Part shown: positions 49,393 through 59,941 of the stretch, piece after piece
Layout of the letters: the number at the start of each line of letters is the position of its first letter
Numbering within the stretch: position 1 is the first letter of the stretch
DNA from: Candidatus Sodalis endolongispinus
GTDB lineage: Bacteria; Pseudomonadota; Gammaproteobacteria; Enterobacterales; Enterobacteriaceae
Length of the DNA: 64,000 nt
Direction: 5' to 3'
Assembly (NCBI RefSeq): GCF_018777395.1
Contig: NZ_JAFJYC010000001.1
Span: forward strand, 806,001-870,000
Program-made: the position numbers and the translations under genes
Notes under the pieces: model-generated
Told to the model about the DNA's origin: nothing
Database searches by the model: none
What the model saw: only the letters and a program-made list of their open reading frames with translations

Positions 49393-50523
49393 ATGGCCTA
49401 TACCACATTTTCACAAGTTAAAAACGACCAGCTGCTGGAGCCGATGTTTTTCGGCCAGTCAGTTAATGTCGCACGTTTTGATCAGCAGAAATACGACATA
49501 TTTGAAAAGCTGATTGAGAAACAATTGTCGTTTTTCTGGCGTCCGGAAGAGGTCGATGTGTCGCGCGACCGCATCGATTATCAGGCGCTGCCGGAGCACG
49601 AAAAACATATCTTTATCAGTAACCTCAAGTACCAGACGCTGCTGGATTCCATCCAGGGCCGCAGCCCCAATATCGCGCTTTTGCCGCTGATTTCGATACC
49701 GGAGCTGGAAACCTGGGTGGAAACCTGGGCGTTTTCCGAAACCATACACTCGCGTTCCTATACCCATATCATCCGCAATATCGTCAACGATCCGTCGCTG
49801 GTGTTCGACGACATCGTCACCAATGAGGAGATCCTGAAACGCGCCAAAGATATCTCCGGCTATTACGACGGACTTATCGAGCTGACCAGCTATTACCATC
49901 TGCTGGGCGAAGGCACTCATCAGGTCAACGGTAAAACGGTGGTAGTGAACCTGCACGAGCTGAAGAAAAAACTGTATCTTTGCCTGATGAGCGTCAATGC
50001 GCTGGAGGCGATCCGCTTTTACGTCAGCTTTGCCTGCTCCTTCGCCTTTGCCGAACGCGAGCTGATGGAGGGTAACGCCAAAATTATCCGCCTTATCGCC
50101 CGCGACGAAGCTCTGCATCTGACCGGTACCCAGCATATGCTGAACCTGTTGCGCTCCGGCGAGGACGATCCTGAAATGGCCGAGATCGCCCGGGAATGTC
50201 AGCAGGAAAGCTATGATCTGTTCTTTCTGGCGGCGCAGCAGGAGAAGGAGTGGGCCAGCTATCTGTTCCGCGACGGCTCGATGATCGGCCTGAACAAAGA
50301 TATCCTGTGCCAATATGTGGAGTACATCACCAATATCCGCATGCAGGCGGTCGGCATGGATCTGCCCTTCGCCAACCGTTCCAATCCTATTCCGTGGATT
50401 AACTCCTGGCTGGTGTCGGATAACGTGCAAGTGGCTCCGCAGGAGGTGGAGGTCAGTTCCTATCTGGTAGGCCAGATTGACGCCGAAGTTAACAGCGACG
50501 ACCTTAGCGACTTCCAGCTGTAA
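49393..50523 (+). CDS. nrdB: Ribonucleoside-diphosphate reductase subunit beta (class Ia)
   Basis: A 376-residue subunit that holds the diiron-tyrosyl radical. It starts [21 protein letters not shown]. Iron ligands and the radical tyrosine lie in [19 protein letters not shown] (Y in SRSYTH) and [12 protein letters not shown] plus [16 protein letters not shown]. The C-terminal peptide [11 protein letters not shown] docks into NrdA. It matches E. coli NrdB in length. The ribosome site (GGGAG) is at the expected distance. The frame is intact. Confidence 0.98.
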   Translation: MAYTTFSQVKNDQLLEPMFFGQSVNVARFDQQKYDIFEKLIEKQLSFFWRPEEVDVSRDRIDYQALPEHEKHIFISNLKYQTLLDSIQGRSPNIALLPLISIPELETWVETWAFSETIHSRSYTHIIRNIVNDPSLVFDDIVTNEEILKRAKDISGYYDGLIELTSYYHLLGEGTHQVNGKTVVVNLHELKKKLYLCLMSVNALEAIRFYVSFACSFAFAERELMEGNAKIIRLIARDEALHLTGTQHMLNLLRSGEDDPEMAEIARECQQESYDLFFLAAQQEKEWASYLFRDGSMIGLNKDILCQYVEYITNIRMQAVGMDLPFANRSNPIPWINSWLVSDNVQVAPQEVEVSSYLVGQIDAEVNSDDLSDFQL

Positions 50524-50524
50524 C

Positions 50525-50806
50525 ATGGCGCAGCCCCTCATTCACCTGCGGCCGTGCGGTGCCGCGCTGTCCAGCAGCGAAGCGCACCGCTCGCTGCTGG
50601 ACGCGCTGGAGGCGCACCAGGTAGCGGTAGAATTCCAGTGCCGCTCCGGATACTGCGGCGCCTGCCGCCTGCGACTGCTGGCGGGTGAGGTGAAATACCA
50701 CCGGGAGCCGCTGGCCTTTGTTGGCCGTGGGGAAATCCTGCCCTGCTGCTGCCAGCCGGTCGACGATATCGAGCTGGAATTGTCATCCCCGCCCCCTAAA
50801 TTGTGA
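50525..50806 (+). CDS. yfaE: 2Fe-2S ferredoxin YfaE (NrdB cofactor maintenance)
   Basis: A 93-residue plant-type ferredoxin that reduces and regenerates the NrdB diiron cofactor. The cluster cysteines are in FQCRSGYCGACRLRLL (C-x4-C-x2-C) and the distal LPCCCQPVDD. The ATG lies one base after the nrdB stop, so the two are translationally coupled. The C-terminus is slightly longer than in E. coli (84 aa). It is intact and completes the nrdAB-yfaE unit. Confidence 0.95.
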   Translation: MAQPLIHLRPCGAALSSSEAHRSLLDALEAHQVAVEFQCRSGYCGACRLRLLAGEVKYHREPLAFVGRGEILPCCCQPVDDIELELSSPPPKL

Positions 50807-51204
50807 GCCTCGACACTCAGAGTAGACCGCAGCCCGTGTCGTCCGGTAAGGGAGTGACCGGCCTGCCGGGCATTCGCATACCAGCTGGATGGCGGCAACG
50901 GCGGCACGCCACGACAGGCATGCCCCGTCACCCCTGACGTCGGCAGCGGCGGCCTGAAGCGATAGATTGTGTGCTGCAGGGCGCTCACCTCGAAAATGGA
51001 TTACGACATCCGTGCCTGCAAATACCCTGACCCAGGGGCTTCTTAAAAACATTAACGCCAGTGTCAGAAAATTATTCATCCACCAGGGGGCTTTTACTAC
51101 TGGGACGAATACATATAATACCTGATTAACATAGCGACGAAATTAAATAAAGATGGCGTCAAGGAATAATGTCATGAGACTTTAATTTTTCACAGGAGTG
51201 GACA
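50807..51204. other. Junction between the nrd operon and the effector insertion
   Basis: About 400 bases without a recognised gene. The left 200 bases have chromosomal G+C-rich composition. From about 51060 the sequence becomes A+T-rich, marking the start of the acquired segment and the probable effector promoter. The ribosome site CAGGAG precedes the ATG at 51205. Confidence 0.5.
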
Positions 51205-52745
51205 ATGTCTTTCGTCATCGGCAATAAAATTTTTTCAAACACATTTAGCGCAGATCGCATACGGGAGTATGCGGCAAACAAACACGAATCACCACTGGTC
51301 ATGACGCTGTGGGAGCGAGTTAAGGATTTTTTCTTTGGGGGAGAAACTCAAGAATGCACCCGGTTATTAAATGATATATTCCATCCTCCTATCGCTAGCA
51401 CATTACTGGAAATCACCCAAAAGTTCGATGCATTAAAAAATAGGGCCAAAGGGAATTATAAAAGCCATTTTATCAATAGTGAAGCTAACCGTTTTACCAT
51501 AACCGATAGTCAGAATAATACTATCATATCAATAACCATTTATCATGAGTTTTATACTCTGGAGGTGGGCGACGATAAGACTTCTCACCATAACCTATTT
51601 TTAGCGCCTTTTCCTCCAACGGCTGCAAGCTTCAAAGAGCCGATGACCCAGTGTAGCGCCAGCGAGGTTTATGAAAAGCGTTTACAGATATGGTGTGACG
51701 AACAGAAGATTGTCAAAATGAAAAAAGAGCACAAGCGCGTGATGATATTATCTCTGCACGGGTAAACAAAAACGATACGCTCACTTTGGAAGACTGTCAT
51801 CTTACCTCCTTACCCACCTTAATCGCACCACTTGGTACGCTTATCTCAAGGGGTAATCCACTAGGCCGGTTTGATGCGCCTCTTCCAACGACGCTACAAG
51901 AATTTGACGCGGAGGGCATCGAATACCTCCCAAAAACATTTTATGCGGAATTCAGAACGCTTAAGGTAGTTTCTTCAACGTCGTTGAAAGAAGACGACCT
52001 TGACCACCTGGTGGCTCGGGCCAAAAATCTAGACTCTCTGACCGTTATCGTCTGCGACAGGAAACGTTTGCCTTATGATTTACCTACCACCATCAAGTTC
52101 CTCCATTTTGCCGACAACAGCCATCTCACAGATGACGCCATGGATGATCTTGCAGATAAATTACCTAAATTGGAAAAACTGGTTATCGAAGGGAATGCAC
52201 TTAAACGACTACCAAGAAATTTGCCGCCTTCCCTCAAAGAATTAATAGTGAAAAATAACCAGATTGAAGAACTCCCTGATAATATCATTGAACGATTTCC
52301 CAAACTGACTCTTTTAGACATGGAAAATAACAAGCTTGAAAAGCCCCCTATGGCGGGCGCCCCTTTATCCGGATTACCTAGAGTCAAAATAAAAGGCAAC
52401 CCGATACCCAATAACACGCCGCGGGATGCCAACCGCATCGCTGAGTTGGAAAAAGAATTAGCACACATGAAAAACCTATTTACAAAATTGCTTACTGACA
52501 AAAGGGAAGATGAAAAAAGTTTCACACACAATTAAGAAATTTTCAAGAAAAGTCTAAAGTAACGCATGACGAAATCGACAATAGGTATGATAGAACTATA
52601 GCAGAATACAAGGCACTCTGTGACAAAGATAAAGAGCACTACAAGGTACAGTGCGAACAAGATGTAAAGCAATACAAGATAATGTGTGATATCGAGAAAG
52701 AGCAATACATGAAACAATACGGCACCCAGATGGACAAGAATGCGT
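51205..52745 (+). pseudogene. Probable T3SS effector: WEK-type signal, LRRs and coiled coil; two poly-A frameshifts, cut by IS
   Basis: The first frame (186 codons, to 51765) starts MSFVIGNKIFSNTFSADRI and has LWERVKDFF, a match to the WEK(I/M)xxFF translocation motif of Salmonella SPI-2 effectors (SspH, SseI, SlrP). CTRLLNDIFHPP follows, also like that domain. A second frame (to 52535) holds about nine leucine-rich repeats (LEKLVIEGNALKRLPRNLP, LKELIVKNNQIEELPDNI). A third frame gives an 11-residue-repeat coiled coil up to the IS. Both shifts fall in A6 runs (51721-51726 and 52513-52518), and restoring one A in each gives one continuous protein of about 513 residues. No NEL ubiquitin-ligase domain (CxD) is seen. 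The DNA is clearly more A+T-rich than its neighbours, indicating transfer. Confidence 0.75.
52604..52735 (+). repeat. 33-bp (11-codon) repeats encoding a hendecad coiled coil
   Basis: Four units at 52604, 52637, 52670 and 52703 encode EYKALCDKDKE, HYKVQCEQDVK, QYKIMCDIEKE and QYMKQYGTQMD. Each has Y at position 2, and the first three have C at position 6, with charged positions between. An 11-residue period suggests a right-handed coiled coil. The IS cuts the array, so its original length is unknown. Confidence 0.75.
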
Positions 52746-52944
52746 GATTTATCCCCCTGAAACACCAGACAGTAGCTGTATCTCCAGATAAGAGGACGTT
52801 GTTCCTGCCTCTGATCTTGCAGCTGCATTGAAGCAGGTCCGGGAGCTCCAGCGCCTTCTGGGTAAGAAGACGATGGAGATTGAGATCCTAAAAGAAGCCG
52901 TGGAGTACGGCCAGTCACGAAAATGGATAGCGCACGCGCCCTTG
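52746..52944 (+). mobile_element. IS2-like element, copy 4, short 5' fragment
   Basis: The left end GATTTATCCCCCTGAAACACC is followed, after a deletion of about 230 bases, by the middle and end of orfA (GACGTTGTTCCTGCCTCTG onward). Homology stops at about 52944 within the orfA-orfB overlap. The right half is absent. The fragment truncates the effector gene on its left (the stop codon TGA is formed across the junction) and fuses to an MFS gene on its right. Confidence 0.88.
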
Positions 52945-54360
52945 AGCGCCAGCGATGTTTCCGACCTGGTCAATCATCACACCGATAATCGTTCCCATGC
53001 CTCGATTATTATTGCCATTGCGATGGGCGGGGTGTTTCTCGATGCCTACGATCTTGGCGCGCTGGCATTTGGCATCAAGGATGTCGCGCGGGAGTTCAAC
53101 CTGACCCCGGCCGGGACCGGCATGGTGGCGTCGGCCATCACCTTCGGCGCCATTGTCGGCGCGTTTTTCGGCGGTTACCTGACCGATAAAATCGGCCGCT
53201 ATCGCGTCTTTATGGCGGACATGCTGTTTTTCGTGCTGGCGGCGCTGGCCTGCGCCTTCGCACCCAATGAATGGGTGCTCACCGCCGCGCGCTTTGTGAT
53301 GGGCCTGGGCGTGGGCATCGATTTGCCGGTGACCATGGCATTTTTGGCGGAATTTTCCCGCCTGCGCGGACGGGGTAACAAAGCCGCCAGCATTGCTATG
53401 TGGTGCCCCACCTGGTATGCCGCGATTAGCATTTCCTATCTGCTGGTGTTGTTGCTGTACGGCATATTGCCGGAATGGCATACCGCGTGGCTATGGCGGC
53501 TGATCCTCGGCTTCGGCGCCGTGCCGGCGCTGGTGATTATTGCCATCCGCAGCCGCTATATGAGTGAATCGCCCGTCTGGGCCGCCAACCAGGGCGATTT
53601 GGCCGGCGCGGCAAAAATCTTGCGCCATTCCTACGGTATCAATGCCGAGGTCGCGCCGGATGCGCCGGCGGCGCAAATCAATCAACGCGCCAAAGCCGGT
53701 TTACGCAATTATGCCGCGCTGCTGCGCGGGGTTTACCTGCGGCGGACGGTGCTGGCGACCATCATCGCCGTTGCCTCCTCGTTTGCCTATAATGCGGTCG
53801 CTTTTGGTCTGCCGGTTATCCTTAGCAGCTTTCTGGAACAGTCCATGCTGGGCACTATTTTGTTCTCGCTAGGGCTGAACCTCTTGTGCGCGTTTGTCGG
53901 CGGGCTGCTGGCGGTGCGTTTTGTGCCCCGCTTTGGCGCCTGGCCCGTGACCGTGCTGGGTTATGCCCTGCAATTAGTGTCGCTCATCGGGCTGGCGCTT
54001 ATCGGCCGCCCCCACGATGGTATGCAGGCCGGTCTGGCTATCGCCATGCTGGCGTTATTCCTGTTCGGACAAGGGGTCGGCCCCGTCTCGCACAGCATGA
54101 CCTTCGCCTCTCTAAGCTACCCCACCTCGCTGCGCGGCGTAGGCGTGGGCTTTAATCAGACGCTGATGCGCGCCAGTTCGACGCTGTCGCTGTTTCTGTT
54201 CCCGGTATTAACGGCGCTGCTCGGCACCGGCGTGTTCTGGGTGATTGCCCTGGCGCCGCTGCTGGTCCTGCTGGCGCTGTTAACGCTGCGTTGGGAGCCA
54301 TCAGGTTATGATGTGGATGCAGAAGATTTTGCGCCGTCATCGGCTACGGCGGTAGGCTAA
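52828..54360 (+). CDS. MFS transporter with N-terminus fused to IS orfA sequence
   Basis: The open frame begins in the IS orfA zipper ([19 protein letters not shown], then [19 protein letters not shown]) and passes without a stop into a 12-helix MFS carrier at [19 protein letters not shown]. Carrier motifs are [34 protein letters not shown] (motif A), [20 protein letters not shown] and [16 protein letters not shown]. It resembles metabolite:H+ or sugar symporters. The native start was lost or lies at an internal codon such as ATG 53023 (MGGVFLDAY), which would remove about 20 residues of the N-terminus. Whether the 39-residue IS extension is translated is unknown. A strong terminator follows. 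Confidence 0.8.
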   Translation: MKQVRELQRLLGKKTMEIEILKEAVEYGQSRKWIAHAPLSASDVSDLVNHHTDNRSHASIIIAIAMGGVFLDAYDLGALAFGIKDVAREFNLTPAGTGMVASAITFGAIVGAFFGGYLTDKIGRYRVFMADMLFFVLAALACAFAPNEWVLTAARFVMGLGVGIDLPVTMAFLAEFSRLRGRGNKAASIAMWCPTWYAAISISYLLVLLLYGILPEWHTAWLWRLILGFGAVPALVIIAIRSRYMSESPVWAANQGDLAGAAKILRHSYGINAEVAPDAPAAQINQRAKAGLRNYAALLRGVYLRRTVLATIIAVASSFAYNAVAFGLPVILSSFLEQSMLGTILFSLGLNLLCAFVGGLLAVRFVPRFGAWPVTVLGYALQLVSLIGLALIGRPHDGMQAGLAIAMLALFLFGQGVGPVSHSMTFASLSYPTSLRGVGVGFNQTLMRASSTLSLFLFPVLTALLGTGVFWVIALAPLLVLLALLTLRWEPSGYDVDAEDFAPSSATAVG

Positions 54361-54469
54361 GCCACCGCGGCAGGCGAAGCCGCCCCGGCGGTATGAGTCG
54401 TCTGGCAAGCGGACTGCTCTGGCGGAATAAGCCGCCGTGTTAAGCGAAGCCGCCGTGGCAAGATGACAA

Positions 54470-54498
54470 AGGGGGCCGTCGATTGGCGACGGCCCCCT
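54470..54498 (+). terminator. Rho-independent terminator after the MFS gene
   Basis: A perfect 12-bp stem (AGGGGGCCGTCG with CGACGGCCCCCT) and an ATTGG loop are followed by GTTTATTTG. The strong stem lies 110 bases after the MFS stop. Confidence 0.8.
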
Positions 54499-54564
54499 GT
54501 TTATTTGTGGCCAGCAGCGACATCGGCGGCGCCAGACGCGCATGACGCCGCCGCGGCGCGCGGT

Positions 54565-55756
54565 TTAAAGCGTGGCCGCGAGACGCACCCAGCCATACTC
54601 AGCGTAAACCGCTATGCCCTGCAGCCAGCGCTGCAGCATCGTCAATGCCATTAACGCCACCACTTCCTGACGGGCGCGCAGCGGGTGCCGCGCCAGATTG
54701 TTGCGCAAGACGATGGTTTGCGCAAAATCCTGCGCCGGCGTATGCAGCGCCACGCTGAAATGATCTTGCGCCAAATCACCGACGACCAACCCCAGCGAGG
54801 CGCCTTGACGCTGCGCCAGCGCCGGTAAACCCACAAGCGGCGCGGCCCCCGCTTTATCGGTATCGGCAGGCCACCATTCGCCACCCGTTACCGGCACGCC
54901 GGCGCTGCCAGGTCACCATACCGGCGGTAAACTGCTCCGCCAGCGCCAGAGTCAGCCCCCGTTGCGGCAGCAACTGCGCCAGACGGGCCGGTAAATCGTC
55001 GGTCCCTTCGTAGAGCTGGCTGTCACCGGCCACCGTGCGGATCTGTTGCCACACCTGCTCCATCGCCTCGCGTTCATGGGCCGGGCCGGTCAATTTAAGT
55101 TCAATAATCCGCATCGAGGAGCGGTAACCCAGCACCACGTCTTCCGGCAGCGGCAGACCGTCCAGCTCATTGGCCAGATCGCTTTCGCCGCGGCCAAACG
55201 TGGTCATCAGCAGGCACAGCGGCGGATCCGGCAGGTCAAACCGCTCGCGCAGGCGCGGCACGATTTCGCGCTCCACCATCACCTTAAATTCCGACGGCAC
55301 CCCGGGGGTGAAAAACAGCAAGCAGCGGTTAAGCTGCAGCGCAAAACCGCAGGCTGTGCCCACCGGATTATCAATCAGCTCGGCGCTGGCGGGAATAAGC
55401 GCCTGCTTACGGTTGCTGGGGGCCATCTCGCGGCCGCGTTCGGCGAAATAGGCCGCCATCTTCGCCAGCCACTCCGCATGCTCCACCAGTTCATCGCCAG
55501 CGGCGGTGGCGGCGGCCAGCGCGCTGAGATCGTCACTGGTCGGCCCCAGGCCGCCATTGACAATCAACACATCCGCCCGCAGGCTGCGCTCAGTCATCGC
55601 CGCCACCAGCACGGACAGATTGTCGCCGACGGTCATGCGCGATGACATCGGCATCCCCTGCTCGAACAGATAGCTCGCCAGCCAGGCTGCGTTGGTGTCG
55701 ACAATCTGACCGTGCAGCACTTCATCGCCCGTGCACAGCATTTCTACCCTAAGCAT
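54565..55756 (-). pseudogene. yfaY: CinA-like protein YfaY, frameshifted
   Basis: A homologue of E. coli YfaY, a CinA-family protein of about 400 residues (the family includes NMN amidase and ADP-ribose pyrophosphatase activities). The N-terminal MoaB/MogA-like domain is complete: RVEMLCTGDEVLHGQIVDTNA, VNGGLGPTSDDLSALAAAT, APSNRKQALIPASAE, NPVGTACGFALQL and FFTPGVPSEFKVMVE. In the C-terminal domain the frame breaks at about 54890 (after LAEQFTAGMVTWQ), and another frame continues (VTGGEWWPADTDKAGAA...VVALMALTMLQRWLQG) to 54565. One indel explains this. A ribosome site (GGAG) precedes ATG 55756. Confidence 0.88.
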
Positions 55757-55883
55757 GCTCTTCTCCTGTGATCCTGTAGTGCCACTTTAAAAAGCGGCAT
55801 CGACAAACACAACACCTGTTCGCGGGATTTTCACGAAATGCGATAATTGCCTGAGGGCGAGGCGGGCGCGAGGCGTGCTGGAT

Positions 55884-57291
55884 TCACTCTCCTGAGGTCT
55901 GCGCCAGCCAGGCGTGGATAGCCCCGCGCGGAATTTTTATACCGCCTTGGTGTAGCGCCGGCGGTAGGTAATGCCAGGCAACAGGGCGCTTCCAAGGGGA
56001 CAATTGCGGTTCGAGCCAAGCACGCAGCGCCGCCAGCGGAACGTCGGCGTCCACCACCGCCACCGGCCGATGGCCATATTCCGGGTCGGCCACCGGCACA
56101 ATGAATGCCTGGCGGACGCCGTCGTGGCCGGACAGCAGGCGCTCGATGTCCTCGGGCTGTACGCCTTCGCCGCCGCAGAAAAGAGATTATCCAGCCGCCC
56201 GGCGATGGTCAATTGGCCAGCGCGCGTCATGCCGCGGTCGCGGGTATGAAACCAGCCATCGCCCTCATCAAGCGGCAGCAATTGTCCCTGTTGCCAGTAA
56301 CCTACGGCCTGGCTGGCCCCGCGCAGCCAAATCTCGCCCTGGACTAACCGCAAGCTGCGCCCGGCCAGCGGCAAGCCGACCCCTGCCGAGCCGTCCGCAC
56401 GCCAGGCGCAGACGGTTGAGGCAAATTCGGTCAGTCCGTAACCACACCAACAGCGGATACCGTCCGCTTCGGCGCGGGTCGTGAGTTCGGCCGGGATCAT
56501 CGCGCCGCCAAGCAGAACATCGCTGAGCGACAGCGCCGCGACGGAACCACCGACCAGCCGCCATAACTGCGTCGGCACCAATGACGCATGACTGCACCCC
56601 ATCAACGCCTGCTCCAGCTGCCTGCCTTCCCGCACCGCCAGCCGCGCGCCGGCATATAACCAACGCCAGACGATGCCCTGCCCGGAAACATGATATAGCG
56701 GCAGCGACAAGAGCCAACAGTCCGTGCGTCGAAAACCCAGCAGCGCCACGACCCCCGCCGCACTACATAAATGGGCGGCGTAGCGGTGGGCCGCCGCCTT
56801 TGGCAAGCCGCTCGAGCCTGAGGTCAGCGTCAGGGTCGCCAGACGCTGGGCATCCCAGTGCACCGCCGGGGGCGCTACAGCGTCAACGTCAACCGGCACC
56901 CGCGCCAGCGACAGCAATGACAGATCAACGTCGAGCGGTCTGATGCCAGACGGCCAGGCTGCGTTTTCACAGCTATAACCAAACGCCAAATCGAGCGTCG
57001 GCAGCCGGCGCGCCAACAACTCGGCCGTCAAACGGGAATTGAGCGGCGCTACCCGCGCACCGCATTCCAGCGCGGCCAAATAGGCCAACAGCAGCGCCAG
57101 CGAATTTTGGCCCATTAACGCCACGCCACAGCCCGGCAGCACGCCCGCCCGTCGCCAACGCGCCGCCTGCCGCTGCACCGCCACGGCCACCTGGGGCCAG
57201 CTCACATCGCCCTGCGGCCCATGCAGAGCCACCGCATCTGGCGTCTGTTGTGCCCAGTGACGCCAGGGCCAATCAGTAAATGCTCAGGCAT
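55884..57291 (-). pseudogene. menE: o-Succinylbenzoate--CoA ligase MenE, frameshifted at both ends
   Basis: MenE activates o-succinylbenzoate with CoA in menaquinone synthesis. The expected ATG at 57291 reads MPEHLLIG and must shift by one base to give DWPWRHWAQQTPDAVALHG, the conserved start. The central frame is intact to GRLDNLF, with the AMP-binding loop LTLTSGSSGLPKAAAH, LPLYHVSGQGIVWRW, SLVPTQLWRL and WCGYGLTEFASTVCA. Near 56180 (in TTCTGCGGCGGCGAAGG) a second shift occurs, and the C-terminal domain (PVADPEYGHRPVAVVDAD, LHQGGIKIPRGAIHAWL, with the catalytic lysine region GGIKI) follows in another frame to 55884. Confidence 0.9.
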
Positions 57292-57315
57292 TGCCTTATT
57301 CCTCAAGACCTTGGT

Positions 57316-58298
57316 TCATGGCATCATCTCGACAGGCTCTAGCTGTTCCCAAGACCACAACGGTAAATCACAGCCGGGCCATGGCCGCACCAATTGCGCC
57401 TGCATCAGCGACAAGGTATCCAGCCCTGGCGTCACCGCGGGCGTTAGCCAATGCGCCAAACGGGAAAGCTGGGTCAGCGCCAGACTCGATTCTACCCCCG
57501 AGCTTATCACCGTCGTCACGCCAAGCTGCCGGGCGTGATCCAACGTCTGCCGGCAGTAGGCCAGCGTGCCCGTCAGCCCGGGTTTCACCACCAGCGCCGC
57601 GACGCCTGGGTCAGAGCGCAGCGTGAACCCCGGCTCGCGCGCGCTCTCATCCCAGGCGATGGGAATGCCGGTTTGCGCCGCGAAGGCCAGCGAATCGGCA
57701 GTCCTGGCGCAGGGCTCTTCGAGAAAATCGATGCGGGACAGGCAGTCCGGAGCCAAATAGCGGGCGAACTGCAGGGCGCGCTCGCGCGTCCAGCGGCGAT
57801 TGGCATCCAGCCGCAAACGCAAATCGGGCAGCCCCGAGAGCAGCATATTCACCGTCAGACTGTCGCGGACTGCCTCATACATCCCCACCTTCAGCTTGGC
57901 CACCTTCTGTCCCGGCAACCCCGCCAGATGCACCAGCGCTTCGTCAGGATCGCCGGTACACAGCGGAACGCTGCGATAGTCCGCCTGCGCCGGTAACCCA
58001 TCGTCGAGTTCCGCCAGCGCGCAACTGATGCCGAAACCCACCGACGGCGGCGCCGCGGCGAGCTGGGCTTCGGACGCCTTTCCCAGCGTCCAGCGCGCCA
58101 GCCAATCTCGCGCCGCCGTGACGGCCTCCGCCAGGCTTTCACGGCTAAAACCCGGCAGCGGCGCGATTTCGCCTTCGCCACTCCGTCCCGATACTTCCAG
58201 CACCACCACCCACCCCTCGCGCCGGGCAAGGCGCTGATCCCCCAGCACCACGCCGGGTTGCATTGGCAGACGGTAGCGGTAAAGCGACGCCCGGCTCA

Positions 58299-58299
<1 letters not shown>
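57316..58299 (-). CDS. menC: o-Succinylbenzoate synthase
   Basis: A 327-residue enolase-superfamily enzyme that dehydrates SHCHC to o-succinylbenzoate in menaquinone synthesis. Catalytic residues are visible: AKLKVGM (K-x-K), RLDANRRW, FLEEPC, AWDES and ALVVKPGL with the second lysine. It begins at an ATG sharing one base with the menB stop (TGATG), so translation is coupled. The length is close to E. coli MenC (320). It is intact, although its pathway neighbours menE, menD and menF are broken. Confidence 0.95.
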
Positions 58300-59159
<860 letters not shown>

Positions 59160-59167
59160 GCGTTCCT

Positions 59168-59941
59168 TTATTCAAACGGAGCCAGCAAAGAAAGAAGTCG
59201 TGCGGCAAACGCCTGCGGGTTGCCGCGATGGGCGTTATGTCCCGCCGCCGGTATCTGCCACCAGGGCAGCTGCGCCTGCTCGGCCAGCGCGGAAAATTTG
59301 GCGTCCTGCGCGCCACACAGATAACCGAAGGGCAAGGTCAAACGGCGCAACGGCATCAGAAGATCCGGCTGACGACCCAGCGAACCTGCCATCAGCATCG
59401 CCGCAATCCCCGCGCCGAAATTACCGGCACGCAGTCGTATCAGGTCTGCGCGCTGCGTCGGCGTGACATCGCCAAACACCGGCTGGCGGTACCAGTCAGT
59501 TAACACCGCCGCCAGCGGCTCGCCGGCAAAGCGCTGCGCCCACGCCCTATCGTGACGCAACCGCTGCCGGCGCGCGGGCGCATCCGCCAAACCGGGATGG
59601 GCACCTTCAACATACAACGCACGCAAACGAGGATCCTGACCGTGACAGGCGTGATACAACGCGAGACGCCCGCCGAGAGAATAACCGATGATGATGTAAT
59701 CGCCGATGTCCAGCCCGCGTAGGGTCTGCACCAGCGCCGCCGACAGTGCGGCAAACGGCTGCGGCGGCAGGGCGGCGTTGGCGCCATGTCCCGGCAAATC
59801 CAGTGTCAGCTGTGGCCAGCCGGCAAAATACGGCAACACCGGCAGCCAATCGTCCCCCGAGCCGAGCAGACCGTGAAGCCACACCAGACAGGGCCGCCGA
59901 CCGCTACCGACTTGCTGGTGCCGCGCCGCCCACCCCGTCAT
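59168..59941 (-). CDS. menH: SHCHC synthase (2-succinyl-6-hydroxy-2,4-cyclohexadiene-1-carboxylate synthase)
   Basis: A 257-residue alpha/beta-hydrolase that eliminates pyruvate from SEPHCHC. The oxyanion strand is [18 protein letters not shown], the nucleophile elbow is [27 protein letters not shown] carries the acid, and [12 protein letters not shown] carries the histidine. The start overlaps the menD stop (ATGA). The size is close to E. coli MenH (252). It is intact. Confidence 0.94.
   Translation of the reverse strand: MTGWAARHQQVGSGRRPCLVWLHGLLGSGDDWLPVLPYFAGWPQLTLDLPGHGANAALPPQPFAALSAALVQTLRGLDIGDYIIIGYSLGGRLALYHACHGQDPRLRALYVEGAHPGLADAPARRQRLRHDRAWAQRFAGEPLAAVLTDWYRQPVFGDVTPTQRADLIRLRAGNFGAGIAAMLMAGSLGRQPDLLMPLRRLTLPFGYLCGAQDAKFSALAEQAQLPWWQIPAAGHNAHRGNPQAFAARLLSLLAPFE

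Noticed and set aside
49459..50541. 360-codon minus-strand frame opposite nrdB
   Set aside because: It is the mirror of the conserved nrdB coding sequence and shows no independent motif or start signal.
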